DNA of 16,807 nucleotides from Gammaproteobacteria bacterium (GTDB lineage Bacteria > Pseudomonadota > Gammaproteobacteria > PS1 > Pseudothioglobaceae), in contig DQNX01000173.1 of the NCBI GenBank assembly GCA_015658965.1, positions 1 through 16,807 on the forward strand, written 5' to 3'. Positions 1 to 6,694 of the stretch are shown piece after piece; position 1 is the first letter of the stretch, and each line of letters begins with the position of its first letter. The position numbers and the translations under genes are program-made. The notes beneath the pieces were generated by a model that was not told where the DNA came from, ran no database searches, and was given only the letters and a program-made list of their open reading frames with translations.

Positions 1-8
1 AAAAACCC

Positions 9-458
9 ATGGTTAAAATTAGACTAGCCCGAGGTGGAGCCAAGAAAAAACCTTTTTATTCAATTGTAGCAACAGACTCTAGAAAGCGTAGAGACAGTGG
101 TTACATTGAGCGTATTGGATATTTTAATCCAGTGGCTCGTGGACAAGAAGTTAGGCTAACCATCGAAGAAGATAGATTGGATTACTGGACCTCAAAAGGT
201 GCACAAATTTCTGATCGTGTTAAGCAACTTGTCAAGGAATTCAAAGACCCTTCAATTCGTGAAAAACGTGTTGCAGCACAAGACGCTAGAGCAGCAGTAG
301 TAGCAGCTAAATTAGCGGCCGTAGCAAAAGCAAAAGCGGATGAAGAGGCTAAGGCAGAAGCAGAAGCCAAAGCGGCAGAAGCAGCAGAAGCTAAGGCAGC
401 AGCCGAAGCCGAAGCAGCAAGTGCAGCTGAAGCGCCGGCAGAAGATTCAGCTGAGTAA
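9..458 (+). CDS. rpsP: 30S ribosomal protein S16 with long Ala/Glu/Lys C-terminal tail
   Basis: This is ribosomal protein S16, a small-subunit protein that binds 16S rRNA and helps 30S assembly. The N-terminal 80 or so residues match the family well, starting MVKIRLARGGAKKKPFYSIV, with RDSGYIERIGYFNP at about 28-41 and LDYWTSKGAQISDRV at 57-71. The family core is roughly 80 residues (82 in E. coli), but this protein has 149. Residues from about 86 onward form a low-complexity tail of Ala, Glu and Lys, likely helical and mixed-charge. Extended S16 tails are known in some bacteria, so this need not be an error. The ATG at position 9 leaves only eight bases upstream, so its ribosome binding site and promoter cannot be judged. 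rimM follows, as in most proteobacteria. Confidence 0.96.
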   Translation: MVKIRLARGGAKKKPFYSIVATDSRKRRDSGYIERIGYFNPVARGQEVRLTIEEDRLDYWTSKGAQISDRVKQLVKEFKDPSIREKRVAAQDARAAVVAAKLAAVAKAKADEEAKAEAEAKAAEAAEAKAAAEAEAASAAEAPAEDSAE

Positions 459-975
459 TTCAACGGCAACCACTTCTAACCCTGAGAGGCTGTTGATCGG
501 TAAGATCAACGGCCTTTTTGGCGTTCAGGGTTGGGTGAAAATATTTTCACACGCTCATCCTAGAAAAAACATTCTTTCTTATCAGCCTTGGCATATTGAG
601 GTTGATGGCGTGTGGACAACACTTGAAATTATCAAAGGTCGCGTACAAGGAAAAACCATTGTTGCCCAACTTGACGGCGTGAATGATCGTGAAATTGCAA
701 GAAGCTATATCGGCACAGAGCTTTATATTGAGAAATCTCAACTGCCAAAATTGCCTGAAGGCGAATACTACTGGGATGAACTAACAGGAATAAAAGTTAT
801 TAATACAGAAGGCGTTGTACTGGGGAAAATCACCTCTATGGTCGATACTGGTGCAAATAGCGTTATGGTTGTTAATGGCGACAAAGAACATTGGGTACCC
901 TATATTGAACCGTTTCTAATCTCTATCGATATGGACAAGCGCCAAATATTGGTTGACTGGGATGAGAATTTTTAA
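421..975 (+). CDS. rimM: 16S rRNA processing protein RimM (start uncertain)
   Basis: RimM is a 30S maturation factor that works on the 16S rRNA head domain. The protein shows the RimM N-terminal barrel, with IGKINGLFGVQGWVKIFSH followed by YQPWHIEV. It then has the PRC-barrel half, with EGEYYWDELTGIKV, GKITSMVDTGANSVMVV and a C-terminal ILVDWDENF. These segments line up with E. coli RimM (182 residues). The start is not settled. The reading frame runs back into the rpsP tail, and its only ATG is at 340, deep inside rpsP. Near-cognate options are GTG 421 (184 residues, chosen for family-like length), CTG 451 (174) and TTG 493 (160). TTG 493 has a GAGAGG three bases upstream but would cut the first strand short. 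Translation is probably coupled to rpsP. The usual downstream partners trmD and rplS are missing. Confidence 0.9.
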   Translation: MQLKRRQKIQLSNSTATTSNPERLLIGKINGLFGVQGWVKIFSHAHPRKNILSYQPWHIEVDGVWTTLEIIKGRVQGKTIVAQLDGVNDREIARSYIGTELYIEKSQLPKLPEGEYYWDELTGIKVINTEGVVLGKITSMVDTGANSVMVVNGDKEHWVPYIEPFLISIDMDKRQILVDWDENF

Positions 976-1016
976 TATTATTTACCATCTTTGCATAAAA
1001 AACAAATAAAAAAAAT

Positions 1017-1073
1017 AAGGCCAAAGTAGAGCTCACCCCTGAAGTTAAGCGCTACGTCATCGAAAAAACTTAA
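1017..1073 (+). pseudogene. Possible remnant of an IS30-family transposase
   Basis: The frame reads KAKVELTPEVKRYVIEKT and then a stop. This resembles the linker segment of IS30-family transposases, where a basic stretch is followed by a 'LTPEV..YVEEKL' motif just before the 'SPEQI' segment. Only about 18 residues survive, with no start, no DDE catalytic core and no terminal inverted repeats nearby. The resemblance is from memory of the family and is short enough to be chance. If real, it marks a past insertion at the rimM-sulP junction. Confidence 0.3.
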
Positions 1074-1221
1074 CCCTTGTATGTAACAATAAAATCCATA
1101 GCTGAAAATCAATCAATACTTACTAAAGCAGAGCTACTTTATAGCCGCCTTTTTAAGGGGGCACACCTTTGAAGGGTGTTGTTTTAACGATTCGCTGGCT
1201 AATTGATTGTCAATTAAGGCC

Positions 1222-1248
1222 TTGTTTGGGGGTAAGTGGCGATATAAT
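1222..1248 (+). promoter_or_regulatory. Candidate sigma-70 promoter for sulP
   Basis: A perfect TATAAT at 1243-1248 is preceded by TTGTTT at 1222-1227, four of six matches to the -35 consensus. The 15-base spacer is short. It would give a 5' leader of about 125 bases before the sulP ATG. A second TATAAT at 1300-1305 has no clear -35 partner and is an alternative. A 7-bp inverted repeat (1200-1216) sits just upstream. Confidence 0.35.
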
Positions 1249-1380
1249 ACTTGTCTTCAGGAATTGGTTTAATGATGCGAATGCAGCTTGCTTTTTCCTT
1301 ATAATTTCATCAATTCACAATAAACAATCCAAGTTATTGAATTTATCTCAACGATTTTCAATGATCTGAAAGGTAAAAAA

Positions 1381-3480
1381 ATGAAAATAAAAACATCATT
1401 ATTACAGGCTTGGTTGCCTTTTCTGCGTTGGTTCCCAATGACGCAGGAAACCATACGTGCGGATGTAATCGCTGGCATTACCGTGGCTTTATTGTTGGTA
1501 CCACAAAGCATGGCTTATGCTCAACTTGCCGGATTACCAGTGGTTTATGGACTTTACGCCTCTATTGTGCCTGTCATCATTGCAGCTATGTGGGGTTCGT
1601 GCAACCAATTGCATACCGCACCAGTTGCTATGCTTTCGATGATGTCTGCGGCTGCACTGATTCCCTTTGCTATGGTGGAAACTGACAAGTTTATTGAATT
1701 GGCTATTATGCTCGGGCTTATGGTTGGTGTATTGCGCTTGGTATTGGGCCTGGCGCGGCTTGGATTTTTAGTTAACTTTATCTCCAGCCCAGTATTGGTT
1801 GGTTTTACAAATGCTGCCGCGTTGATTATTGGTCTATCGCAACTTAGCAAAATAATCGGTGTGCCTTTCCCGCGCACAGATGCTTATATTGTTGATTTGT
1901 GGGGCGTGGTGTTGCAGGTCGGTGAGACGCACTGGCTGACGTTTGCTTTCGCCGTGGGCGCCTACGCAATCATACGTATAAGTGATGTTTATATAAAACG
2001 ACTGCCGGGCGTATTGACAGCTGTTGTTATTGCCACTGCCGTTAGTGCCTACATTGACTTTGAAAACAAAGAAACAGTAACGCTGGACGCAGTACACACC
2101 AACACCCAGTCAGAGCTTATTCGTAGTTATGTTAAAACCAAAACGATCATGAGTGAAATGACTGGCGCTATTGCGGATAATAACAGCGCCATCCATAAAC
2201 TAAATCAAGCAGAGGGTCAATATCTGCAAATAGCTGAGATGGAAGGTGAAATACTCACCATGCAACTTAAACTACGCAGCTTAAAACAGGAGAATAACCA
2301 GCGCCGAATCGATTTAAACCGCGTAGAGTTTGTTAGAGTCGTAGGAGAAAATAATAACGCGCATTATTATGAACGTGATTACTTGCCTGATGGCATGACT
2401 GCCGATGGTCGTAATTGGCGATTTTCTTCAGTTGCAGATAATCAGATGGTTTTCTCTGCAGGTGGTGCTGTCGTCGGCAATATTCCAAAAGGACTGCCAC
2501 AGTTCTCTGTGCCAGTTATTGATTTTGGCATTATGCTAATACTACTGCCCGCTGCTTTTATTATGGCACTGATTGGCTTCATGGAAGCGACATCTATCTC
2601 TCGGGCTATTGCTATTAAAACCAAACAGAAAACAGATGTCAACAAAGAGCTGGTAGGACAAGGTCTGGCGAATGTGGCTGGCAGTTTTTTCAACTCCTTT
2701 ACCGTTAGTGGCTCATTTTCCCGTTCTGCAGTTGCTGCAAAAATCGGAGCACGTACGGGGTTATTTTCTATTATCAGTGCGCTGGCAGTGGTGGCTGTAT
2801 TATTATTTCTTACTCCGCTACTCTATCACCTGCCTCAGGCAGTGTTAGCAGTTATCGTCATGATAGCTGTTTTTGGCCTGATTCGTGTACAACCATTGAT
2901 TCATGCTTGGCGTGTGGATCGTGCCGGTGCTGTTATTGGAATCGTTGCTTTTGTTGCCACATTAGCCATGGCACCTGCGATTGCTAATGGCATCATGGTG
3001 GGTATTGTACTGACTATGGTGGCCTTCGTGCTGCGTGTAATGAAGCCGCGTTCAGAGGTTTTAGGGCTTGGTTCAGATGGCATACTCACCGGCATAAAGG
3101 CGCATAATTTATCGCCCGTTAGTCAGTTTTTTGTTCCCATACGTTTTGATGGTGCAATCATGTTTGCTAATGTGGCGTACCTTGAGCGTGCTATCACTGA
3201 AGCGCGCAACAATTTTCCCGAAGCACGAGCCATTCTTATTGTTGGCGGCGGTATCAACTGGATTGATGCCAGTGGCGAAGAAAAAATCCGTGAGATGGCT
3301 TTATCCCTACGCAATGCAGGACTTACCTTGGTCTTCAGTAGCCTAAAGCAGCAGGTTAGAAATTCTTTTAAACGCAGTGAACTGGACACACTCATCGGTG
3401 AGAACAACATCTTTCACTCTAAAGGTGAAGCGCTGGTAGTGCTAACCGAGCACTATAAAAAGATCAATGATAAAGACTAG
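1381..3480 (+). CDS. SulP family anion permease with hydrophilic insert and STAS domain
   Basis: This is a SulP (SLC26-type) inner-membrane anion transporter of 699 residues; the family carries sulfate, bicarbonate or other anions. The membrane domain begins with AGITVALLLVPQSMAYAQLAG (about 31-51). The second half has IMALIGFMEATSISRAIA (394-411) and NSFTVSGSFSRSAVA (438-452). A C-terminal STAS domain (about 575-695) has DASGEEKI at 629-636, the position of the family's DSSG motif. Typical bacterial members are about 550-600 residues. The excess is a hydrophilic insert at about 229-360, between the seventh and eighth predicted membrane segments, with a heptad-like stretch at about 244-312. 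By the usual SLC26 topology that loop faces the periplasm. The ATG has AAAGGT at 1369-1374, well spaced. The substrate cannot be read from the sequence; sulfate is a guess from the neighbouring permease. Confidence 0.93.
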   Translation: MKIKTSLLQAWLPFLRWFPMTQETIRADVIAGITVALLLVPQSMAYAQLAGLPVVYGLYASIVPVIIAAMWGSCNQLHTAPVAMLSMMSAAALIPFAMVETDKFIELAIMLGLMVGVLRLVLGLARLGFLVNFISSPVLVGFTNAAALIIGLSQLSKIIGVPFPRTDAYIVDLWGVVLQVGETHWLTFAFAVGAYAIIRISDVYIKRLPGVLTAVVIATAVSAYIDFENKETVTLDAVHTNTQSELIRSYVKTKTIMSEMTGAIADNNSAIHKLNQAEGQYLQIAEMEGEILTMQLKLRSLKQENNQRRIDLNRVEFVRVVGENNNAHYYERDYLPDGMTADGRNWRFSSVADNQMVFSAGGAVVGNIPKGLPQFSVPVIDFGIMLILLPAAFIMALIGFMEATSISRAIAIKTKQKTDVNKELVGQGLANVAGSFFNSFTVSGSFSRSAVAAKIGARTGLFSIISALAVVAVLLFLTPLLYHLPQAVLAVIVMIAVFGLIRVQPLIHAWRVDRAGAVIGIVAFVATLAMAPAIANGIMVGIVLTMVAFVLRVMKPRSEVLGLGSDGILTGIKAHNLSPVSQFFVPIRFDGAIMFANVAYLERAITEARNNFPEARAILIVGGGINWIDASGEEKIREMALSLRNAGLTLVFSSLKQQVRNSFKRSELDTLIGENNIFHSKGEALVVLTEHYKKINDKD

Positions 3481-3506
3481 GGATTGTCCAAGAATAGAGC
3501 AAGTCA

Positions 3507-3532
3507 ACAATATTATCTAATACTAATATTGT
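3507..3532. repeat. 9-bp perfect inverted repeat between sulP and the SLC13 gene
   Basis: ACAATATTA (3507-3515) and TAATATTGT (3524-3532) are perfect reverse complements separated by eight bases. The right arm lies nine bases before a TATAAT at 3541-3546, so the repeat covers the place where a -35 element would sit. It could be an operator for a dimeric regulator of the downstream permease. It is very AT-rich and has no following T run, which argues against an intrinsic terminator for sulP. Confidence 0.45.
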
Positions 3533-3540
3533 AATTGAGT

Positions 3541-3546
3541 TATAAT
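3541..3546 (+). promoter_or_regulatory. Candidate -10 element for the SLC13-type permease gene
   Basis: A perfect TATAAT lies 36 bases before the ATG at 3582. No good -35 hexamer stands 16-18 bases upstream (the bases there are TAATAC), so if used it may need an activator, possibly at the inverted repeat just upstream. No ribosome binding site is visible before the ATG. Confidence 0.3.
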
Positions 3547-3581
3547 CACAAGCTAATTGTAACCAAGCATAAAATACCACC

Positions 3582-5525
3582 ATGTTAAATATCAGAACCA
3601 TTGCAGCACTATTGTTTTTAGCTTTTGCACTATGGCTTTCAACGGTTGCACCGACAGCGTCAATTGCCTGGATGGTAAGTATCTTACTATTAATTATTTA
3701 TCTCTTCGCTTTTGAAGTGGTTGAAGTTGATGAAGCGGCTATTAGTATCATGGTGATTTTAGGCTTAACGTCACTACCAATTATTTATTCTATTATGGGA
3801 TTGGATGGCGGGCTAGTTGATAACGAACAATTGTTTGATGGATTTTCATCCAATGCAGTCATATCAATTATAGCCGTAATGATTATCGGCGCTGGACTTG
3901 ACAAAACAGGCTTAATGACTGAAGTGGCGACATACATCCTGAAAGTAGGTGGAAAATCTGAGACAAGAATCATTCCGATTGTATCTTCAGCTGTTGGTCT
4001 TATTTCATCATTTATGCAAAACGTAGGTGCAGCAGCCTTGTTTATTCCAGTGGTAAGTAGAATATCATCGCGCTCTGGCGTGCCAATGTCTCGCCTGTTA
4101 ATGCCAATGGGTTTTACTGCAATTCTTGGCGGTACCATGACTATGGTTGGCTCTAGTCCATTAATCTTATTGAATGATTTAATTCTAACAACTAACCAGG
4201 GTTTATCTGCTGAAAACCAAATGGATACATGGGGGCTATTTTCAGTAACGCCAATTGGTATTGCATTAGTTGTAACAGGTGTTGTTTACTTCATGATCGC
4301 TGGTAAATTTGTTTTGCCAGTGGTAACAGAAGAGAAATCAAAAGCAATTTCTGCGGTTAAGCATTTTCAAGAAGTTTATAAAATTAACTACGACTTGTAT
4401 GAAGTCAATGTTCCTGCTGATAGTGATTTAGTGGGTATGAAACTTGATGATATTGAAACCATTTCAAGAGTAAGAATTGTTGCGATTCAAGACAGCAATC
4501 ACAACAATTTAATTGGGCATGATTCTGTTGATCGTGGTACTACAATTGAAGCTGGTATGACGTTAGGCGTTCTAACCTCTAAAGAAGACTTAGATAGTTT
4601 TGTTGAAGGCTTTAATTTAGAGTTATCTAATAAGATTGAGAAGTTTTCAGATCTTTTATCAACGCAAAATTGCGGCACAGCTGAAGTGGTTATTCCGCCA
4701 AATTCAACCTTAATTCACAAAACTGCAAGAGATGTTTGGTTAAGAAAAACTTATGGTTTGTCAATGGTTGCTCTTCACCGTGGTGGCAAGACAATGAAAG
4801 AGGGTGAAGGCATTCGAAATCTACCATTTCAATCGGGTGATACGCTGGTTGTACACGTATGTTGGGAAGATTTAGAACGTTTGCAGAAAAACCCTGATTT
4901 TATTGTGGTGACATCGGAGTATCCAGTGCAAGTAGAGTCTCGTCCTGAGAAGGTTAAATGGGCTGGCATATTCTTTGCAGTTGCTTTATTTTTAATATTA
5001 TTTACAGACATTAAACTTTCTATTGCGCTAATGACTGGCGCCCTAGGTATGATTTTGACAAAAGTACTTAAGATTGAAGAGGCTTATAGGGCAGTTTCAT
5101 GGAAAACTGTTTTCTTATTAGCTAGTTTAATTCCATTAGGTTTGGCCGTGTCCAAAACAGGTACAGCCTTATGGATCGCCCAAGAAACTGTTAAAGTGGT
5201 TGGCGATATGGCGCCTTGGATTATTCTCACTTCTATTGCAGTATTGGCAACATTTTTTACTTTGGTCATGTCGAATGTTGGCGCGACAATTTTATTGGTT
5301 CCCATTGCCGTTAACATTGCCATACAAGTAGATGCAAACCCTGCAATCTATGCATTAACAGTTGCCATTGCCACATCAAACTCATTCTTGATCCCCACTC
5401 ACCAGGTTAATGCTTTAATTATGGGTCCAGGTGGTTATAAGGTTACAGACTTTATTAAAGCTGGTGGCATCATGACCATCCTATTCTTAGTAGTGATGAT
5501 GATTATGATGCATATTGTATTCTGA
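3582..5525 (+). CDS. SLC13/DASS-type anion permease with two RCK_C domains
   Basis: This is an inner-membrane permease of the divalent-anion:Na+ symporter group (647 residues), whose relatives carry sulfate, dicarboxylates or related anions. Membrane segments fill residues 1-245 and 458-647. The two halves carry related hairpin motifs, FMQNVGAAALFIPV (144-157) and MSNVGATILLVPIA (563-576), with GGTMTMVGSSPLIL (183-196) and TSNSFLIPTHQVNALIMGPGGY (598-619). Between them lie two soluble modules of RCK_C/TrkA-C type at about 270-345 and 362-435. Their signatures are VPADSDLVGMKL and IPPNSTLIHKTARDVWLRKTYG. Such domains usually bind a ligand and regulate transport. The gene follows the SulP permease with a 101-base gap and converges on truA. 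The substrate is unproven; sulfate or another oxyanion is plausible from family and neighbour. Confidence 0.9.
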   Translation: MLNIRTIAALLFLAFALWLSTVAPTASIAWMVSILLLIIYLFAFEVVEVDEAAISIMVILGLTSLPIIYSIMGLDGGLVDNEQLFDGFSSNAVISIIAVMIIGAGLDKTGLMTEVATYILKVGGKSETRIIPIVSSAVGLISSFMQNVGAAALFIPVVSRISSRSGVPMSRLLMPMGFTAILGGTMTMVGSSPLILLNDLILTTNQGLSAENQMDTWGLFSVTPIGIALVVTGVVYFMIAGKFVLPVVTEEKSKAISAVKHFQEVYKINYDLYEVNVPADSDLVGMKLDDIETISRVRIVAIQDSNHNNLIGHDSVDRGTTIEAGMTLGVLTSKEDLDSFVEGFNLELSNKIEKFSDLLSTQNCGTAEVVIPPNSTLIHKTARDVWLRKTYGLSMVALHRGGKTMKEGEGIRNLPFQSGDTLVVHVCWEDLERLQKNPDFIVVTSEYPVQVESRPEKVKWAGIFFAVALFLILFTDIKLSIALMTGALGMILTKVLKIEEAYRAVSWKTVFLLASLIPLGLAVSKTGTALWIAQETVKVVGDMAPWIILTSIAVLATFFTLVMSNVGATILLVPIAVNIAIQVDANPAIYALTVAIATSNSFLIPTHQVNALIMGPGGYKVTDFIKAGGIMTILFLVVMMIMMHIVF

Positions 5526-5526
5526 T

Positions 5527-6261
5527 TTAGTAAAAAGCTTTTACGAAATAAAGACCTTGAGGTTGGGCTGTTGCACCAGCCTCTTTTCGTTGTTTAGAAT
5601 CTAAAACAGTCTTAACCCATTCAACGGGGCGCTCACCCTTGCCAACTTTTAATAGCGTTCCAACAATATTACGCACCATGTGATGTAAAAATGCATTGGC
5701 TTTAATGTCTAGCAATAGGTCAGTACCTTGTTGGCTGAGTCGAATAAATTCAATGGTTTTAATCGGTGATTTGGCCTGGCAAAGGCTGCCTCGAAAAGCT
5801 GAAAAATCATGTTCACCGAGTAAGTATTGCGCCGCTTGATTCATATGCTCGATATTCAAGGCTCTAGACTCCCAAAGTGAATGCTTGCCAATGATGGCAG
5901 AGCGCACTTTGGTGTTATGAATCTTATAGTGATAGCGTCTGGCAAAAGCACTAAAACGGGCATGAAAACTATCATCAACGCGTTTGGCCCATGTGAAGTT
6001 AACATCACTGGGCAAATTAACATTGCCGCCAAACAGCCAGGCTTTGTCTTCACGAACCACATCAGTTTCAAAATGAATAACTTGTTCGACAGCGTGCACA
6101 CCCGCATCGGTTCTACCCGAGCAAAAAACCCTAACAGGTTGGTCGGCAATACTAGACAGGGCTTTTTCAACCACTTGTTGAACCGTACGAATACCTGATT
6201 TTTGCAACTGCCAACCGTGGAAGTCAGTGCCCATGTATTCAACTCCTAATGCTATTTTCAT
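5527..6261 (-). CDS. truA: tRNA pseudouridine(38-40) synthase TruA
   Basis: TruA converts uridines 38-40 in the anticodon stem-loop of tRNAs to pseudouridine. The protein is 244 residues, slightly shorter than E. coli TruA (270). It has the catalytic motif CSGRTDAGVHA with the nucleophile aspartate at residue 52. Other family segments are YMGTDFHGWQ (9-18) and a C-terminal NAFLHHMVRNIVGTLL. The start ATG gives MKIALGVEYMG, the normal N-terminus. No Shine-Dalgarno is obvious. The gene is convergent with the SLC13 permease, with a single base between the two stop codons and no terminator-like hairpin, and divergent from dgkA. It is therefore an isolated minus-strand gene among plus-strand ones. 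Confidence 0.96.
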   Translation of the reverse strand: MKIALGVEYMGTDFHGWQLQKSGIRTVQQVVEKALSSIADQPVRVFCSGRTDAGVHAVEQVIHFETDVVREDKAWLFGGNVNLPSDVNFTWAKRVDDSFHARFSAFARRYHYKIHNTKVRSAIIGKHSLWESRALNIEHMNQAAQYLLGEHDFSAFRGSLCQAKSPIKTIEFIRLSQQGTDLLLDIKANAFLHHMVRNIVGTLLKVGKGERPVEWVKTVLDSKQRKEAGATAQPQGLYFVKAFY

Positions 6262-6288
6262 AATTAAACTTATGTGTAAAATTGATTT

Positions 6289-6308
6289 ATTAACTCGACT
6301 GAGTTAAT
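6289..6308. promoter_or_regulatory. Perfect 8-bp palindrome in the truA-dgkA divergent region
   Basis: ATTAACTC (6289-6296) and GAGTTAAT (6301-6308) are perfect reverse complements with a four-base spacer (GACT). They lie inside the 76-base space between the divergent truA and dgkA starts. The size and symmetry fit a binding site for a dimeric helix-turn-helix regulator. Neither flanking promoter has a clear consensus, so regulation of either gene is inference. Confidence 0.4.
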
Positions 6309-6337
6309 GACTATTTTAACCACTTGACAGGTAATCC

Positions 6338-6694
6338 GTGAAAAAAGAAGCAACCGGTGTAAAAAGAATTTTTAAGGCTTTTGAATTCTCCATCAAAGGT
6401 CTTAAGACTTGCTATCAGTCCGAAGCAGCTTTTAGGCAAGAAGTTTGGCTTGCAATAGTACTAATTCCCTTGGCTGGCATGTTTGGGAAAACCAGTCTTG
6501 AGCAAGTTGTTTTAATTGCTGTTGTATTTTTGGTGCTTATTGTGGAAATTCTCAATTCAGCAATTGAGGCGGTGGTAGATCGAATTGGCGATGACTATCA
6601 TGTATTGTCCGGCGCTGCCAAAGACATGGGTTCGGCAGCGGTTTGGCTGTCTCTAATGCTGCTTATTATCGTATGGCTGATTATTCTAATTTAG
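6338..6694 (+). CDS. dgkA: Diacylglycerol kinase (DgkA type)
   Basis: DgkA is a small trimeric inner-membrane kinase that phosphorylates diacylglycerol to phosphatidate, recycling lipid left from envelope glycan synthesis. The 118-residue protein has three predicted membrane helices, the usual architecture and length (E. coli 122). The diagnostic block VEILNSAIEAVVDRIG (69-84) and LSGAAKDMGSAAVW (90-103) closely match E. coli, including the glutamates at 70 and 77 and Asn73. The start is GTG at 6338, with ACAGG about six bases upstream. This is the first gene of the long plus-strand run; birA begins inside its 3' end. Confidence 0.95.
   Translation: MKKEATGVKRIFKAFEFSIKGLKTCYQSEAAFRQEVWLAIVLIPLAGMFGKTSLEQVVLIAVVFLVLIVEILNSAIEAVVDRIGDDYHVLSGAAKDMGSAAVWLSLMLLIIVWLIILI

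Larger units (their letters stand above)
976..1380 (+). other. 405-base gene-poor region between rimM and sulP
   Basis: No convincing gene lies here. A 66-codon open frame starting with TTG at 1169 has no recognisable family and no ribosome binding site, so I do not call it. From the left, the region holds an A-rich stretch (about 996-1018), a short translated scrap resembling an IS30-family transposase (1017-1073), and a weak hairpin at about 1162-1180 with ACACC and GGTGT arms. It then holds a 7-bp inverted repeat, TAATTGA/TCAATTA (1200-1216), and two TATAAT hexamers at 1243-1248 and 1300-1305. The stretch looks like decayed insertion debris plus the leader of sulP, occupying the place where trmD commonly follows rimM. 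Confidence 0.6.

Noticed and set aside
340..420. ATG at 340 as the rimM start
   Set aside because: It would overlap rpsP by 119 bases and add a Lys/Gln-rich stretch that is just a frame-shifted reading of the rpsP tail.
182..469. Minus-strand open frame opposite rpsP, rich in Ala and Ser
   Set aside because: It is a mirror of the Ala/Glu-rich rpsP tail; low-complexity coding sequence commonly leaves the opposite strand open.
1169..1369. 66-codon open frame upstream of sulP
   Set aside because: TTG start without ribosome binding site, no recognisable family, and it overlaps promoter-like sequence; likely chance.
5532..5541. AAAAGCTTTT palindrome at the SLC13-truA convergent junction
   Set aside because: It lies inside the end of the truA coding sequence and is too short and AT-rich to support a terminator call.
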